From Glaciecola sp041380235 (lineage in GTDB: Bacteria; Pseudomonadota; Gammaproteobacteria; Enterobacterales; Alteromonadaceae): a DNA stretch of 64,000 nt. Position numbers and translations under genes: made by a program. Below, in pieces: positions 18,399 through 28,160 of the stretch. The stretch spans positions 272,289 through 336,288 of the forward strand of contig NZ_JBGIYY010000002.1 in the NCBI RefSeq assembly GCF_041380235.1, written 5' to 3'. The notes beneath the pieces are model-generated. The model did no database searches. It was not told where the DNA came from and saw only the letters and a program-made list of their open reading frames with translations. The first letter of the stretch is position 1. Every line of letters starts with the position of its first letter.

Positions 18399-20385
18399 AA
18401 TTCTTATCGCCAATAGAGGCGAAATTGCATGCAGAGTGATGCGCACTGCGAAACGCTTAGGTATCTCTACAGTGGCTGTATATTCTGAGGTTGACGCCAA
18501 CGCACAACATGTATTGATGGCTGATGAAGCGGTTTTAATTGGTCCTGCTGCCGCTAGTGAAAGCTATTTAAAAGCAGAGCTTATTTTAGACGTCGCACTC
18601 AATTTAAATGTTGATGCAATCCATCCTGGATATGGGTTTTTATCTGAGAATGCGGGGTTCTCTGAGGCATGTGCTAAAAACGATATCGTGTTTATCGGGC
18701 CAGGACCTGATGCCATTCGTGCAATGGGTTCAAAATCAGCCGCCAAATCTATCATGGAAAAAGCCGATGTACCTCTGGTACCCGGCTATCATGGCGACAA
18801 TCAAGATGCCGATTTTTTGCATCAAGAAGCTAAGAAAATGGGCTATCCAGTATTGCTTAAAGCGGCTGCAGGTGGTGGCGGCAAGGGCATGCGCCAAGTG
18901 TGGAAGGACAGCGATTTTCATAGCGCTTTAGAAGCGGCCAAACGTGAATCACAGTCTAGCTTTGGCGATCAGCACATGCTTATCGAGAAATATTTAACTG
19001 AACCGCGGCATGTTGAAATACAGGTCTTTTGTGATAATCATGGGAATGGTGTGTATTTGTTTGAACGCGACTGCAGTGTGCAAAGGCGCCATCAAAAAAT
19101 CATTGAAGAAGCACCTGCCCCGAATATGTCTGCTGACATTCGTCAGCAAATGGGCGATGCCGCATTAAAGGCAGCCAAAGCGATTGGTTATTCAGGCGCG
19201 GGAACCGTAGAGTTTTTACTCGATAGTGATGGTAGTTTTTACTTCATGGAAATGAATACCCGCCTGCAGGTTGAACATCCTGTTACTGAAATGATCACCG
19301 GTGAAGACTTAGTCGAATGGCAAATTCATGTTGCTAACGACCTTCCCCTTCCCAAAACTCAAGCGCAATTGACACTTACCGGCCATGCTTTTGAGGCGCG
19401 GATCTATGCAGAAGATCCCGATAACGACTTTCTGCCACAAACCGGTTTACTGCGTTACTTAAAACCGCCTGTTGGCCCAGACATTCGCGTAGACACCGGC
19501 GTTGAGCAAGGCGACGAGGTTTCTATTTATTACGATCCAATGATTGCGAAATTGATTGTGCACGGCAAAGACCGTCAACAAGCGCTAGCAAAGTTGACAT
19601 CAGCTTTGCATGATTATCATATAGTGGGAGTCAACACCAATATCGATTATTTGCTGCGCGTGGCACAAAGCGATGCATTCATACTCGCAGATTTGACCAC
19701 CGACTTTGTAGAGCGTCACAGTGATGCCTTAGAAAGCGATAAAGAAACACTCGAACCCCATCTGCAGGCATTAACAGCTTTTGTCATTTTACAAGCGCAA
19801 GCCCAGCGTGGCATCGGCGCATTTTCAGACTTTTCAGGATTCAGGCTGAATCATCGTGAACAAAAAAGTATTCACTTCACAGCTGCTGAGCATACTTATG
19901 ACATTGCCGCAACTCGAGTGGACCAAAACACTTGGTCTATGCACGTCGAGGATGATGCACTGCTGGTCACCGGACTAATCAATGCAAAAATAGACGCTTA
20001 CGGGCTTACTCAAATTCATACAAGTATTCAGGTAGGCATTTTGCAGATGCAAATCACCGCAGTACTATTGGGTAATCAATTGAGTATTTACACCGCTCAC
20101 AAGCAGATAAAAGTGATTCTTCCAGTAGCCGAATTTGATGACGAAGACCACGGCAGCTCCGCAGGCGGAATTGTTGCCCCTATGAACGGCACATTAGTCA
20201 ATATGCTTACCAAGCCCGGCGATATCGTTAGTAAAGGTGACACCATCGCAATTGTTGAGGCAATGAAAATGGAACATGCACTAAAAGCACCATTTAACGC
20301 TAAAGTAGTTGAGTGTTATTTTGCTGCAGGTGACCGTGTAGATGGCGGTGCGATATTGCTAGATCTAGAAAAGCTAGAGGAATAA
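18388..20385 (+). CDS. liuD: Methylcrotonoyl-CoA carboxylase, biotin carboxylase/carrier (alpha) subunit
   Basis: This biotin-dependent carboxylase subunit carboxylates biotin with ATP and bicarbonate and delivers CO2 to LiuB. It has 665 residues. The N-terminal biotin carboxylase domain opens with KILIANRGEIACRVMRT. The ATP-grasp glycine loop AAAGGGGKGMR lies near 160-170, and MEMNTRLQVEHPVTE near 290. The C-terminal carrier domain contains EAMKMEH with the biotinylated lysine at 627. It overlaps liuC by 11 bases and is followed after 14 bases by the ATG of liuE. Confidence 0.96.
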   Translation: MINKILIANRGEIACRVMRTAKRLGISTVAVYSEVDANAQHVLMADEAVLIGPAAASESYLKAELILDVALNLNVDAIHPGYGFLSENAGFSEACAKNDIVFIGPGPDAIRAMGSKSAAKSIMEKADVPLVPGYHGDNQDADFLHQEAKKMGYPVLLKAAAGGGGKGMRQVWKDSDFHSALEAAKRESQSSFGDQHMLIEKYLTEPRHVEIQVFCDNHGNGVYLFERDCSVQRRHQKIIEEAPAPNMSADIRQQMGDAALKAAKAIGYSGAGTVEFLLDSDGSFYFMEMNTRLQVEHPVTEMITGEDLVEWQIHVANDLPLPKTQAQLTLTGHAFEARIYAEDPDNDFLPQTGLLRYLKPPVGPDIRVDTGVEQGDEVSIYYDPMIAKLIVHGKDRQQALAKLTSALHDYHIVGVNTNIDYLLRVAQSDAFILADLTTDFVERHSDALESDKETLEPHLQALTAFVILQAQAQRGIGAFSDFSGFRLNHREQKSIHFTAAEHTYDIAATRVDQNTWSMHVEDDALLVTGLINAKIDAYGLTQIHTSIQVGILQMQITAVLLGNQLSIYTAHKQIKVILPVAEFDDEDHGSSAGGIVAPMNGTLVNMLTKPGDIVSKGDTIAIVEAMKMEHALKAPFNAKVVECYFAAGDRVDGGAILLDLEKLEE

Positions 20386-20399
20386 AGGAGCACTTGTTT

Positions 20400-21308
20400 A
20401 TGAGCCTAGTTTTAGATGTGCCAAATTCAGTCAGCATCGTTGAGGTTGGCCCAAGAGATGGTCTACAAAATGAAAAAACACCGCTAACGGTTGAAGATAA
20501 AGTCACTTTAGTCAATGCACTCTCAGATACCGGCCTTCAGCGAATAGAGGCCGGCAGTTTTGTGTCGCCAAAGTGGGTACCGCAGATGGCTAACTCAAGT
20601 CAGGTACTTGCAAGCATCAGGCGTAAAGACGGCGTAATATACAGTGCCCTTACTCCCAACCTGCGTGGCTTTGAAGACGCTGTTGCCGCAGGAGCCAACG
20701 AAGTAGCCGTGTTTGGGGCGGCTTCTGAATCGTTTTCGCAGAAGAACATTAACTGCAGCATTGAGCAAAGCATCGAGCGTTTTACACCGGTAATAGAGGC
20801 CGCAAAACTGGCTGGGATGCCGGTGCGAGGCTACGTATCGTGCGTGTTAGGTTGCCCATATGAAGGTGCGATTTCGCCACAGGCGGTTTTAGAGGTGAGC
20901 AAAACATTGCTCTCGCTTGGCTGTTACGAAGTGTCTCTGGGCGATACGATTGGTGTTGGCACTCCCAAAAAAACCTCTCAATTATTGTCACTTTTACTCA
21001 GTCAGTTACCAATGAATAATCTAGCATTACACATGCACGATACCTATGGGCAGGCTTTGGCTAATGTGTTGATTGGCCTGCAGCACGGCATCTCAAACTT
21101 TGACGCATCGGTAGCAGGTTTAGGTGGATGTCCCTATGCAAAAGGTGCTTCAGGTAACTTAGCGACTGAAGATTTACTGTATATGTTGTCAAACATGGAC
21201 ATCGAAACGGGTGTTGACCTGAGTAAGCTTATCAAGGTTGGGCATAACATTAGCGTTAAGCTAGACCGTCAAAATGGCGCTAAGGCCGGTATTGCCTTAT
21301 CTAGTTAA
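20400..21308 (+). CDS. liuE: Hydroxymethylglutaryl-CoA lyase
   Basis: HMG-CoA lyase yields acetoacetate and acetyl-CoA, the last step of leucine breakdown. ATG 20400 is preferred because AAAGGAG ends nine bases upstream; a TTG at 20394 is too close to that site. The 302-residue product has the TIM-barrel signature VGPRDGLQNE with metal and catalytic residues, the GDTIGVGTP and HMHDTYGQALAN metal ligands, and the cysteine loop GGCPYAKGASGNLATED. It is the final gene of the operon; no clear terminator separates it from the convergent MFS gene 58 bases on. Confidence 0.95.
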   Translation: MSLVLDVPNSVSIVEVGPRDGLQNEKTPLTVEDKVTLVNALSDTGLQRIEAGSFVSPKWVPQMANSSQVLASIRRKDGVIYSALTPNLRGFEDAVAAGANEVAVFGAASESFSQKNINCSIEQSIERFTPVIEAAKLAGMPVRGYVSCVLGCPYEGAISPQAVLEVSKTLLSLGCYEVSLGDTIGVGTPKKTSQLLSLLLSQLPMNNLALHMHDTYGQALANVLIGLQHGISNFDASVAGLGGCPYAKGASGNLATEDLLYMLSNMDIETGVDLSKLIKVGHNISVKLDRQNGAKAGIALSS

Positions 21309-21366
21309 TACCAATACGCCTTTACAATAGCAAAGCAAGAGCCAGCTTATGCAAAGTTTAATCGCT

Positions 21367-22536
21367 TTATTTTTCTGCAGTTAAAAACAAACTGCCTATT
21401 AGGCCTAAACATAAGGCAGCTGACATAAGCAGTAAACTAAGCTCGCTCGAATACGCATTTATAAGCGCGTATAACCCGCCCAAGGCAATAATGCTCAAAC
21501 CAACAAGTGTGTTAGATGTCGCAATGAATTCAGTACGATGCTGCTGCTCAGCGATATCAACACTATATATTTTACGGCCGGTTCTTACGCCCTGATGGCC
21601 AACACTTAATACAAAAAATAAAACAATAATAAACCAAGCGTTATTGCTAATATCAGGATAGCTAGTTGGCAACAGCAATAATGCGCATGCAGCGCAAATC
21701 GCTACGATGCTGCCTGCTCGCATGCAGTTTAATGCGCTTACATCTGATACCCATCCCCAAATATAGGAAGACACAAAATTTGCGAAGCTTTGCGCAATAA
21801 TCAAATAAGCTAAGATGTTCAGCATATCGCCTTGATAGCTCAACACAAATATAGGCGCAAGCAACGCGGTATGAGCAAACAAGGACCTTACCGCTACAAA
21901 TTTTGCGAGCGGCATATCAAAATACAGCCCCTTGGAAACTGGGCTCTGTTGGGTATCTACATAGGTTTTTAATGGCCGCATTAACCACATACACATAAGC
22001 TTAGTGGTCAGCGCAATTGCCGCGACGATTATGAGTTTATCGCTAGGCACGTGTTGTGAGCCAAACAGCGCAACGAGTGCCACCGCAATACTAATTGCGC
22101 TTGAAACAGTAGATGCACTGCCCAGAAGCTTGCCACGACTGCCTTTTTCTATATGCTGCCCTTGAATATCTTTAGTAGTTAAGGAGGAAAGTGCTCGAGA
22201 AAAGCTCATTAACAGTAAGGCTAATAAGACTCCATATCCGGCTATTGCGCCTTCAAAGCTTAAACCGATTATCATCATCACAACACCGGCAATAAATTGG
22301 ACCAGCATGCTTATCTGCCAAGCAATATCTCTTCGTGCAGTACGGCGAAGTAAGTACGCAAACAGCATTTGCGGTAGCAACGAACCCGACTCTCTTATCG
22401 GCACTAGTAATTGCGCCATCCATGCAGGCGCACCTGCACTAGAAAGTAACGTAGGCAGCGTAGTCTTTGCCGACAGCAAGGTATCGCTAAGCTTGTTTCC
22501 TACCAATATGAGCCCTAATCGGGAGCTTTTTTTCAT
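21367..22536 (-). CDS. MFS transporter of unknown substrate
   Basis: The 389-residue protein is almost entirely hydrophobic, with about 12 predicted membrane segments separated by short charged loops (LLRRTARRD, RTGRKIYS). This fits a major facilitator superfamily carrier. It starts MKKSSRLGLILVGNKLSD and lacks a cleavable signal peptide. A QGVRTGRK motif in the second half is MFS-like. No substrate-specific residue pattern was recognised. It is convergent to liuE and divergent from the MscS gene. A link to leucine or isovalerate uptake is possible from position only. Confidence 0.75.
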   Translation of the reverse strand: MKKSSRLGLILVGNKLSDTLLSAKTTLPTLLSSAGAPAWMAQLLVPIRESGSLLPQMLFAYLLRRTARRDIAWQISMLVQFIAGVVMMIIGLSFEGAIAGYGVLLALLLMSFSRALSSLTTKDIQGQHIEKGSRGKLLGSASTVSSAISIAVALVALFGSQHVPSDKLIIVAAIALTTKLMCMWLMRPLKTYVDTQQSPVSKGLYFDMPLAKFVAVRSLFAHTALLAPIFVLSYQGDMLNILAYLIIAQSFANFVSSYIWGWVSDVSALNCMRAGSIVAICAACALLLLPTSYPDISNNAWFIIVLFFVLSVGHQGVRTGRKIYSVDIAEQQHRTEFIATSNTLVGLSIIALGGLYALINAYSSELSLLLMSAALCLGLIGSLFLTAEK

Positions 22537-22652
22537 TTGGACACTGTCAAAATGCTTCTATTAAAGTACATTGATTCGCGTTAGGATCTCCGAAATTAGA
22601 ATGATGTAGCGTTAGCCTTATTTGTAACGCACACAGCGCAAAAAGGATCGAT

Positions 22653-23528
22653 ATGATCGAATTTACCGATTATATGGCAGACCCCACCATTGAAAAGGGC
22701 GTAATCAGTATTGGTTTAATTATCGCTGTAGGGCTTATTAAATCCGTACTTCGCTCAGTGATACTCAAACGTAGTAGAAAGAAAAAATCTGGGTATCGTT
22801 CTAAAGTAAATACCATGCGTAATACCCTAAACATCAGTTTAGTGTTTATCTTAATCGTACTGTGGGCAAGTGAGATTCAATCGTTCGCGTTTTCGATTGC
22901 AGCGTTTATGTTCGCCATTGTGTTTGCTACCAAAGAGTATTTGCAATGCTACTTAGGTTATTTTTATTACGTGAGCGCGCGCCCATTTCGAATAGGCGAC
23001 TGGATTCAAATTAACGAAGGGGTTGGTGAAGTGATTGCCGCTGACTGGACTAAAATCACTTTGCTTGAGGTCGACCAGCATACCAACAGCTATACCGGCA
23101 AACATTTATTCATTCCTAATCACCAAATTTTACTTAAACCCGTGCGCAATCTTAACTTTTTAAGACGATATACCCTCAGTAGCTTTACCATTACCTGTGA
23201 GCCGACTATCGATGTATTCCCTATTGTAGAAACGCTTAAAGCCGACGCCTTGGATTATTGCAGGGAATTTATCGACGTAGCCGAACGCTACAAAGGAGTA
23301 ATCGAAAAACGTTTAGACGTTGAGTTTATTCCTGTAGAGCCACACTTTTCTGTTAATACCAATCAGTTCGCTAAAATTTGTATCTCAGTGGATTTATTTT
23401 GTCCCATCGAACAAAGTATTTCACTGAGACAAAAAATTACTCAGCAGTTTTTTAAGCTTTGGCACCAAGAAGTCAGTCATACACCATCATTAGAACGCCG
23501 CAGAGTCGAAAGTGTAAGCAACGAGTAG
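22653..23528 (+). CDS. MscS-family mechanosensitive ion channel
   Basis: This 291-residue inner-membrane protein probably forms a channel that opens under membrane tension. Membrane helices cover about residues 15-35, 55-75 and 80-100. The last is the pore-lining type and runs into the MscS beta-domain RPFRIGDWIQINEGVGEV at about 112-130. The soluble C-terminal domain follows (TYTLSSFTIT-like beta strands and a charged tail). It is shorter than the large MscK/MscM types and lacks their periplasmic extension. It stands alone between the divergent MFS gene and glgC. Confidence 0.85.
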   Translation: MIEFTDYMADPTIEKGVISIGLIIAVGLIKSVLRSVILKRSRKKKSGYRSKVNTMRNTLNISLVFILIVLWASEIQSFAFSIAAFMFAIVFATKEYLQCYLGYFYYVSARPFRIGDWIQINEGVGEVIAADWTKITLLEVDQHTNSYTGKHLFIPNHQILLKPVRNLNFLRRYTLSSFTITCEPTIDVFPIVETLKADALDYCREFIDVAERYKGVIEKRLDVEFIPVEPHFSVNTNQFAKICISVDLFCPIEQSISLRQKITQQFFKLWHQEVSHTPSLERRRVESVSNE

Positions 23529-23672
23529 TTTCAGCGCGCTCATTGCATTACTTGCTTATGCCAAACTTTCCCGATAAATCGAATTATCATGTTACTTTTT
23601 TAATCATTTAAGGGTAATCTTATTACTTACGCTATTTGAAACATGTCATATTAAATAGACAAAGGAAATATT

Positions 23673-24941
23673 ATGTCTCGTATCAGTAATCGTTATATCA
23701 GTAATTTAACCCGCGATACCTATGCACTAGTGCTTGCAGGCGGCAGAGGCTCGCGTTTATTCGAGTTAACAGAATGGAGAGCGAAGCCGGCTTTATATTT
23801 TGGCGGCAAATTCCGAATTATTGATTTTCCTTTATCTAACTGCGTCAATTCAGGTATCCGTAACGTCGGCGTCTTAACTCAATATAAATCACACTCATTG
23901 ATCAGACATTTGGTTCGCGGTTGGGGGCACTTTAAGAAAGAATTAGGCGAGTCGATTGAGGTGCTACCCGCATCACAGCGCTTTTCAGAAGATTGGTATC
24001 AGGGTACTGCCGATGCGGTATATCAAAACATCGATATCATTCGCGATGAATTACCTAAATATGTCATGATTTTATCGGGCGACCATATCTATCAAATGGA
24101 TTACGGCCCAATGCTCGCGCAACATGTTGAATCTGGCGCACAGATGACGGTGAGCTGCATATCCGTGCCGATTGAACAAGCTCGCAACGCGTTTGGCGTT
24201 ATTTCGGTCGACGATCAAAATAAAGTCTGTGATTTTATCGAAAAACCCGAAAATCCAACGCCTTTGGCAAATGAACCTTCACACTGCTTAGCCTCTATGG
24301 GTAACTATGTGTTTGATACTGAGTTTTTATTTGAACAACTTGAGAAAGATGGTGCTAACCCCGACTCAGATCATGATTTTGGCAAGGATATTATTCCGAG
24401 TATTATCGATAATTACAAAGTGTTTGCTTTCGATTTTCGAAAAAGTGCTAAAAATGATTCTTATTGGCGTGACGTGGGAACCCTTGATAGCTATTGGGAG
24501 GCCAACATGGAATTGGTTGCACCCATCCCCGAGCTAAACCTATACGACAAAAACTGGCCAATTTGGACCTACCAAGAACAACTGCCGCCGGCTAAATTTG
24601 TTTGGGAACAAGAAGACCGACGCGGAGAGGCTTTGAATTCAGTCGTATCTGGCGGCTGTATTATCTCGGGGGCTACCTTACGCCGCTCAATTTGCTTCTC
24701 AAACGTGCGTGTAAAATCCTATAGTGTGATGGAAGAAACCGTTGCTTTGCCTGGGGTTGAAGTAGGTCAAAAATGTCATATCCGTAAGGCTATCCTTGAT
24801 CGCGGTTGCCACATTCCAGACAACATGGAAATCGGTATAGACCATGATAAAGACCGCGCACGCGGGTTTAGAGTTTCTGAAGGCGGCGTAGTATTGGTCA
24901 CCAGAGAAATGCTCAACGCTCTGGAAGACTCAACAAGCTAG
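23673..24941 (+). CDS. glgC: Glucose-1-phosphate adenylyltransferase (ADP-glucose pyrophosphorylase)
   Basis: GlgC makes ADP-glucose from ATP and glucose-1-phosphate, the committed step of glycogen synthesis. The 422-residue protein has the nucleotidyltransferase signature LAGGRGSRLFELT, followed by RAKPALYFGGKFRIIDFPLS, the WYQGTADAVYQN loop and YWRDVGTLDSYWEAN. Its C-terminal left-handed beta-helix contributes allosteric control. An AAAGGAAA site precedes the ATG. It ends one base before the convergent hydrolase gene. No other glycogen gene (glgA, glgB, glgP) is in the window, so it is not in the classical glg operon here. Confidence 0.96.
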   Translation: MSRISNRYISNLTRDTYALVLAGGRGSRLFELTEWRAKPALYFGGKFRIIDFPLSNCVNSGIRNVGVLTQYKSHSLIRHLVRGWGHFKKELGESIEVLPASQRFSEDWYQGTADAVYQNIDIIRDELPKYVMILSGDHIYQMDYGPMLAQHVESGAQMTVSCISVPIEQARNAFGVISVDDQNKVCDFIEKPENPTPLANEPSHCLASMGNYVFDTEFLFEQLEKDGANPDSDHDFGKDIIPSIIDNYKVFAFDFRKSAKNDSYWRDVGTLDSYWEANMELVAPIPELNLYDKNWPIWTYQEQLPPAKFVWEQEDRRGEALNSVVSGGCIISGATLRRSICFSNVRVKSYSVMEETVALPGVEVGQKCHIRKAILDRGCHIPDNMEIGIDHDKDRARGFRVSEGGVVLVTREMLNALEDSTS

Positions 24942-24942
24942 C

Positions 24943-25782
24943 TTAGAGTTGCCACTTATTGATGGTAGTTGAAATCGCTTCAGCTACCATTTTAGGATGC
25001 TCTAGCGGAAACATATGCCCGCCAAGCGGCAGTTCCAAATGTTCCATAGTCGGATTATTTCTTAAGAAAGGCCTTCTTAATCGCGGCACGCACACGTCGG
25101 TAAAACGAGACGTAATGAGCGTTGCTGGGCACTTCAACTTTCCATAGTAATCCGAAAGATTGTGCGGGATAGTTAAAAATATATTGGCTTCAATATCACG
25201 ATCAAATAACAGGTGGCGTTGGTCTCCTCGCAGTGCCGTTACGCTTTTGATGTAGTCTTCAACACAGCGTTTATCCATATCTTTGAATAGCCCTCTCGAC
25301 GAAAAGTATTTAACCAGGTCTTCATCTTTATGCCAACGCTGCTTTCGCACTTGCGTTATTCTCGCGGGCGTTAGCTTATAAATAAGTCGATTACTTTTTG
25401 CAAAACGAAAAATATGTCGAGCGAGCCCAGCAGCAACCGGCGGGTCAAGCATAATTAAGCCATTAAATAAGTCAGGTCGTTTACAGCAGGCAATATACGA
25501 AATCACACCACCAAATGAGTGCCCTATTGCAAGCACCTTGCCGCTTCCTTGCTGTTCCACATAATCGATGAGTTCATCGGCCTGATTACCCCAATTATCA
25601 TTAAGTGGGAATTTAGGATTGTGCGCAAATTTATCCAGCGCGAACAACGATAGCTCCGATTCTAAATACTTAAAAAGTACCTGATAGCTTCCGGCAGGAA
25701 AACCGTTGGCATGGGCAAAATGTGCTGTTAGCTTAGTTGTGCTGGAGCACTCAATTAGAGTCGTTGCTTGTTGATCTCTCAT
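24943..25782 (-). CDS. Alpha/beta hydrolase
   Basis: The 279-residue protein has the alpha/beta hydrolase nucleophile elbow GHSFGG with S89, an early HANGFPAGSY oxyanion-type segment near 24-33, and a C-terminal GGHMFPLEHP supplying the catalytic histidine near 255. The acid is probably in the FTDVCVPR segment. There is no signal peptide, so it is cytoplasmic. Its ATG overlaps the stop of the upstream AraC-type regulator by four bases, and both are divergent from alkB. It may therefore act on esters formed in alkane or lipid metabolism, but the substrate is unknown. Confidence 0.82.
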   Translation of the reverse strand: MRDQQATTLIECSSTTKLTAHFAHANGFPAGSYQVLFKYLESELSLFALDKFAHNPKFPLNDNWGNQADELIDYVEQQGSGKVLAIGHSFGGVISYIACCKRPDLFNGLIMLDPPVAAGLARHIFRFAKSNRLIYKLTPARITQVRKQRWHKDEDLVKYFSSRGLFKDMDKRCVEDYIKSVTALRGDQRHLLFDRDIEANIFLTIPHNLSDYYGKLKCPATLITSRFTDVCVPRLRRPFLRNNPTMEHLELPLGGHMFPLEHPKMVAEAISTTINKWQL

Positions 25783-26798
25783 TCAGATTGACTCTCATTA
25801 TTTAAATATTCGGAAGGTGAACAACCATACCAGCGCTTAAATGCGCGGCGAAAATTTGCGGTATCTGAATACCCCAATAGCATTGCGGCCTTGCTCACAG
25901 GATAGCCATAGGCCAGCAAATATTCTCTGGCTTTTTTCGCCTGAAATTGTTCTACAATCTCTTTAAAATTGGTGCCTTCTTTAGCCAATTCTCGGTGCAG
26001 CGTTCGAGGACTCATGAACAATTTGTCAGCAATCGCTTGCAGTGAGGGAAATTCAGATTCATTTGCGATAATACATTGACGAACGCGGCCTGAAACACTC
26101 ATGTGTTGACTAAATTTAAGCTTTTCAGCTTCACAAAGCTGCCTAGCCTGCTCAAAGCTCATTGGGTCAACATCTTTGAGAGCAAAATCTGCCCACTTTA
26201 AGTCAAACGCCAAGCCGCTAAAGCCGTGATTGTACTCGATACTTGAAGTGGCGAAGAGCTGATATTTTTTATGATATGTGGGTTTATCATAATCAAAAAA
26301 AAGTCGATTGATACTAATCTCAGGATGACGCTGCTTTAGGGCTAAAAACAAATTAAACATCGCGAGACTTACCGCTTCAATAACAAAACGATGCATTGCT
26401 CCGCTCCAATGCGAGTCATTTGCCAAGACAATAATTTCATTACCTTCTTCAAAGGTGGTTATTTCAATAAACGGCACTCGGGTAATCAGGTATTCCTGAA
26501 CAAAATCAATAATTTCACGGAGGCTTCGACCATTTAAGATCCCCAAACCAAAGGCACCATGATGAGCGATATGCAGACGCTGACCAACTAGTAGACCAAG
26601 GTGTTGTATTTCGGTTTGCGTCAATACATCGTGGATCAAGCCGTCAAATTGCTCTGTGCTGATATTTGAACCCGGCTGCATTAACTTTTGTTTACTTAAA
26701 TTGTATCTTGCTAACCACTGCTCAAGAGGAACAGCGTGCTCATTAAGCACATTAAACAAGTGTCCAAAATAAAAGCCCGGGAGCTTATTTACCGCCAT
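25779..26798 (-). CDS. AraC family transcriptional regulator, divergent from alkB
   Basis: The 339-residue protein has a long N-terminal sensor part resembling the PF12625 arabinose-binding-type domain. A C-terminal AraC double helix-turn-helix follows, with signatures LFMSPRTLHRELAKEGTNF and SKAAMLLGYSDTANFRRAFK. AlkR and related activators of alkane hydroxylases have the same architecture. Here the gene is divergent from an AlkB-type monooxygenase and coupled to a hydrolase. Paired TTGNCAA repeats with a 21-base period lie upstream of alkB. Activation of alkB by this protein in response to alkanes or fatty acids is inference. Confidence 0.88.
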   Translation of the reverse strand: MAVNKLPGFYFGHLFNVLNEHAVPLEQWLARYNLSKQKLMQPGSNISTEQFDGLIHDVLTQTEIQHLGLLVGQRLHIAHHGAFGLGILNGRSLREIIDFVQEYLITRVPFIEITTFEEGNEIIVLANDSHWSGAMHRFVIEAVSLAMFNLFLALKQRHPEISINRLFFDYDKPTYHKKYQLFATSSIEYNHGFSGLAFDLKWADFALKDVDPMSFEQARQLCEAEKLKFSQHMSVSGRVRQCIIANESEFPSLQAIADKLFMSPRTLHRELAKEGTNFKEIVEQFQAKKAREYLLAYGYPVSKAAMLLGYSDTANFRRAFKRWYGCSPSEYLNNESQSE

Positions 26799-26852
26799 GA
26801 AACGCTCGATGACATTTAAAATAGAGGTGCAGGGTAAGTCAATTAGATAGAA

Positions 26853-26900
26853 TTGGCAACAAATGACCCCTCATTGTCAATTTTAGCTATCACGTAATAT
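26853..26900 (+). promoter_or_regulatory. Putative AraC-type operator and alkB promoter
   Basis: Direct repeats TTGGCAA (26853-26859) and TTGTCAA (26874-26880) start exactly 21 bases apart, two helical turns, as in many AraC-family operators. The second repeat overlaps a possible -35 box TTGTCA. TAATAT at 26895-26900 could be the -10 box, with a short 15-base spacer that would suit an activator-dependent promoter. No direct evidence of binding. Confidence 0.5.
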
Positions 26901-26946
26901 TTACGCCAATGGCATTGTGAACTCATCAAAACAAGGAGTTGATGTG

Positions 26947-28104
26947 ATGTTTCATTATTTAAAGTTTTTTCACTATTTTCTAACCATATTAATTGGCTGC
27001 GTTTTTATGCTTTTCGGCGGTCATTTTATTTGGCTAGGGTTTTTACTGTTTATAGGTATTTATGTTTTAGGCGATGCTTTTTTAGGTGATGACTTGTCTA
27101 CTCCAGAGTTAAAAAATACAGTTTTTTTGGATGTGATGCTTTACAGTGCATTGCCCCTATCGGTAGTCATGTTGACCATCGCAATGTGGTTAGTTACCCC
27201 CTACGACTGGTCATTTATGGCAAGTATTTCAAAGATCCTTGGCTATGACTTAGTCGCGGCTAAACAGTCCACGACGCTTTGGCAATTGCTGATCAGTGCG
27301 GTGTTTTGCGGGCTTTTACTAACAGGCGCCGCCACCGTAGTAGGTCATGAGCTAGTGCACCGCTTGCGCAGTAAAGTTGCGGTATGCACCGGGCGCTGGC
27401 TGATGGCCCTGAGTTTTGACGCTAACTTTTCAATTGAGCATGTGTTTCATCATCACGCTAAAGTCGCCACTGAAGAAGATTCAGTGACTGCCCCGCGTGG
27501 CAGAAATGTATACTCCCACGTAGCTCGAGCGATCATAGGCACAAACTTGTCTGCTTGGAAAATTGAACGCAAGCGCCTTGCACGCAAGCACCAATCAATC
27601 TTTAGTGTTCACAATCAGTTTCTTCGCGGTGTAGTAATGACCCTCGTTTGGCTGGTATTGGCCGCAGCTGTAGCGAGCTGGCAGGGAGCACTTTTGTTTA
27701 TCGCAATTGGCCTTAGCGCAAAGATCATACTCGAAATCGTTAACTACTTAGAGCACTATGGTTTAGTGCGTGACCCAAAGCAACCGGTTAAACCAAAGCA
27801 TTCTTGGAATTCAAACCGCAAGGTGAGCTGTTGGTCGATGTTCAATCTGCCCCGTCATAGTCACCATCATGCTCAGGGTGCCGTTCCCTTTGAAAAATTG
27901 CAGCCCATGGAGGAAGCACCCTTGATGATCAGTGGTTACCTTTCAACTATTGGTTTGACCTTGATACCACCACTTTGGTTTAAACTAATGGAGCCAAAGC
28001 TAGCGCATTGGGATGCTCACTTTGCCAATGAAAACGAGCGGGAAATATTAAGGCGGCAAGCTCAGCAAAGGCCCGACGACTTCATTCGTTCGCTCATATA
28101 CTAA
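26947..28104 (+). CDS. alkB: Alkane 1-monooxygenase (AlkB-type, non-heme diiron)
   Basis: This integral membrane diiron hydroxylase should oxidise medium- to long-chain alkanes or similar chains at the terminal carbon. I start at ATG 26947, ten bases after AAGGAG; GTG 26944 is also possible. The 385-residue product has HELVH at 134-138, EHVFHHH at 164-170, the AlkB-specific NYLEHYGL motif near 266, and LPRHSHHHA at 301-309. The HYG motif separates AlkB from fatty acid desaturases and xylene monooxygenases. Several membrane segments lie in the first half. No rubredoxin or rubredoxin reductase gene is nearby, so electrons must come from partners encoded elsewhere. Confidence 0.9.
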   Translation: MFHYLKFFHYFLTILIGCVFMLFGGHFIWLGFLLFIGIYVLGDAFLGDDLSTPELKNTVFLDVMLYSALPLSVVMLTIAMWLVTPYDWSFMASISKILGYDLVAAKQSTTLWQLLISAVFCGLLLTGAATVVGHELVHRLRSKVAVCTGRWLMALSFDANFSIEHVFHHHAKVATEEDSVTAPRGRNVYSHVARAIIGTNLSAWKIERKRLARKHQSIFSVHNQFLRGVVMTLVWLVLAAAVASWQGALLFIAIGLSAKIILEIVNYLEHYGLVRDPKQPVKPKHSWNSNRKVSCWSMFNLPRHSHHHAQGAVPFEKLQPMEEAPLMISGYLSTIGLTLIPPLWFKLMEPKLAHWDAHFANENEREILRRQAQQRPDDFIRSLIY

Positions 28105-28132
28105 GCCTGTTACCAATTCATCCAAACATTAA

Positions 28133-28160
28133 CCCAAGCAGAGCTAAGCCTCTGCTTGGG
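28133..28160. terminator. Terminator hairpin between alkB and the convergent MFS gene
   Basis: CCCAAGCAGAG (28133-28143) and CTCTGCTTGGG (28150-28160) form a perfect 11-bp stem with a six-base loop. The plus strand continues CCTTTTC, a modest U-tract. The right arm lies inside the last codons of the MFS gene. Confidence 0.75.
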
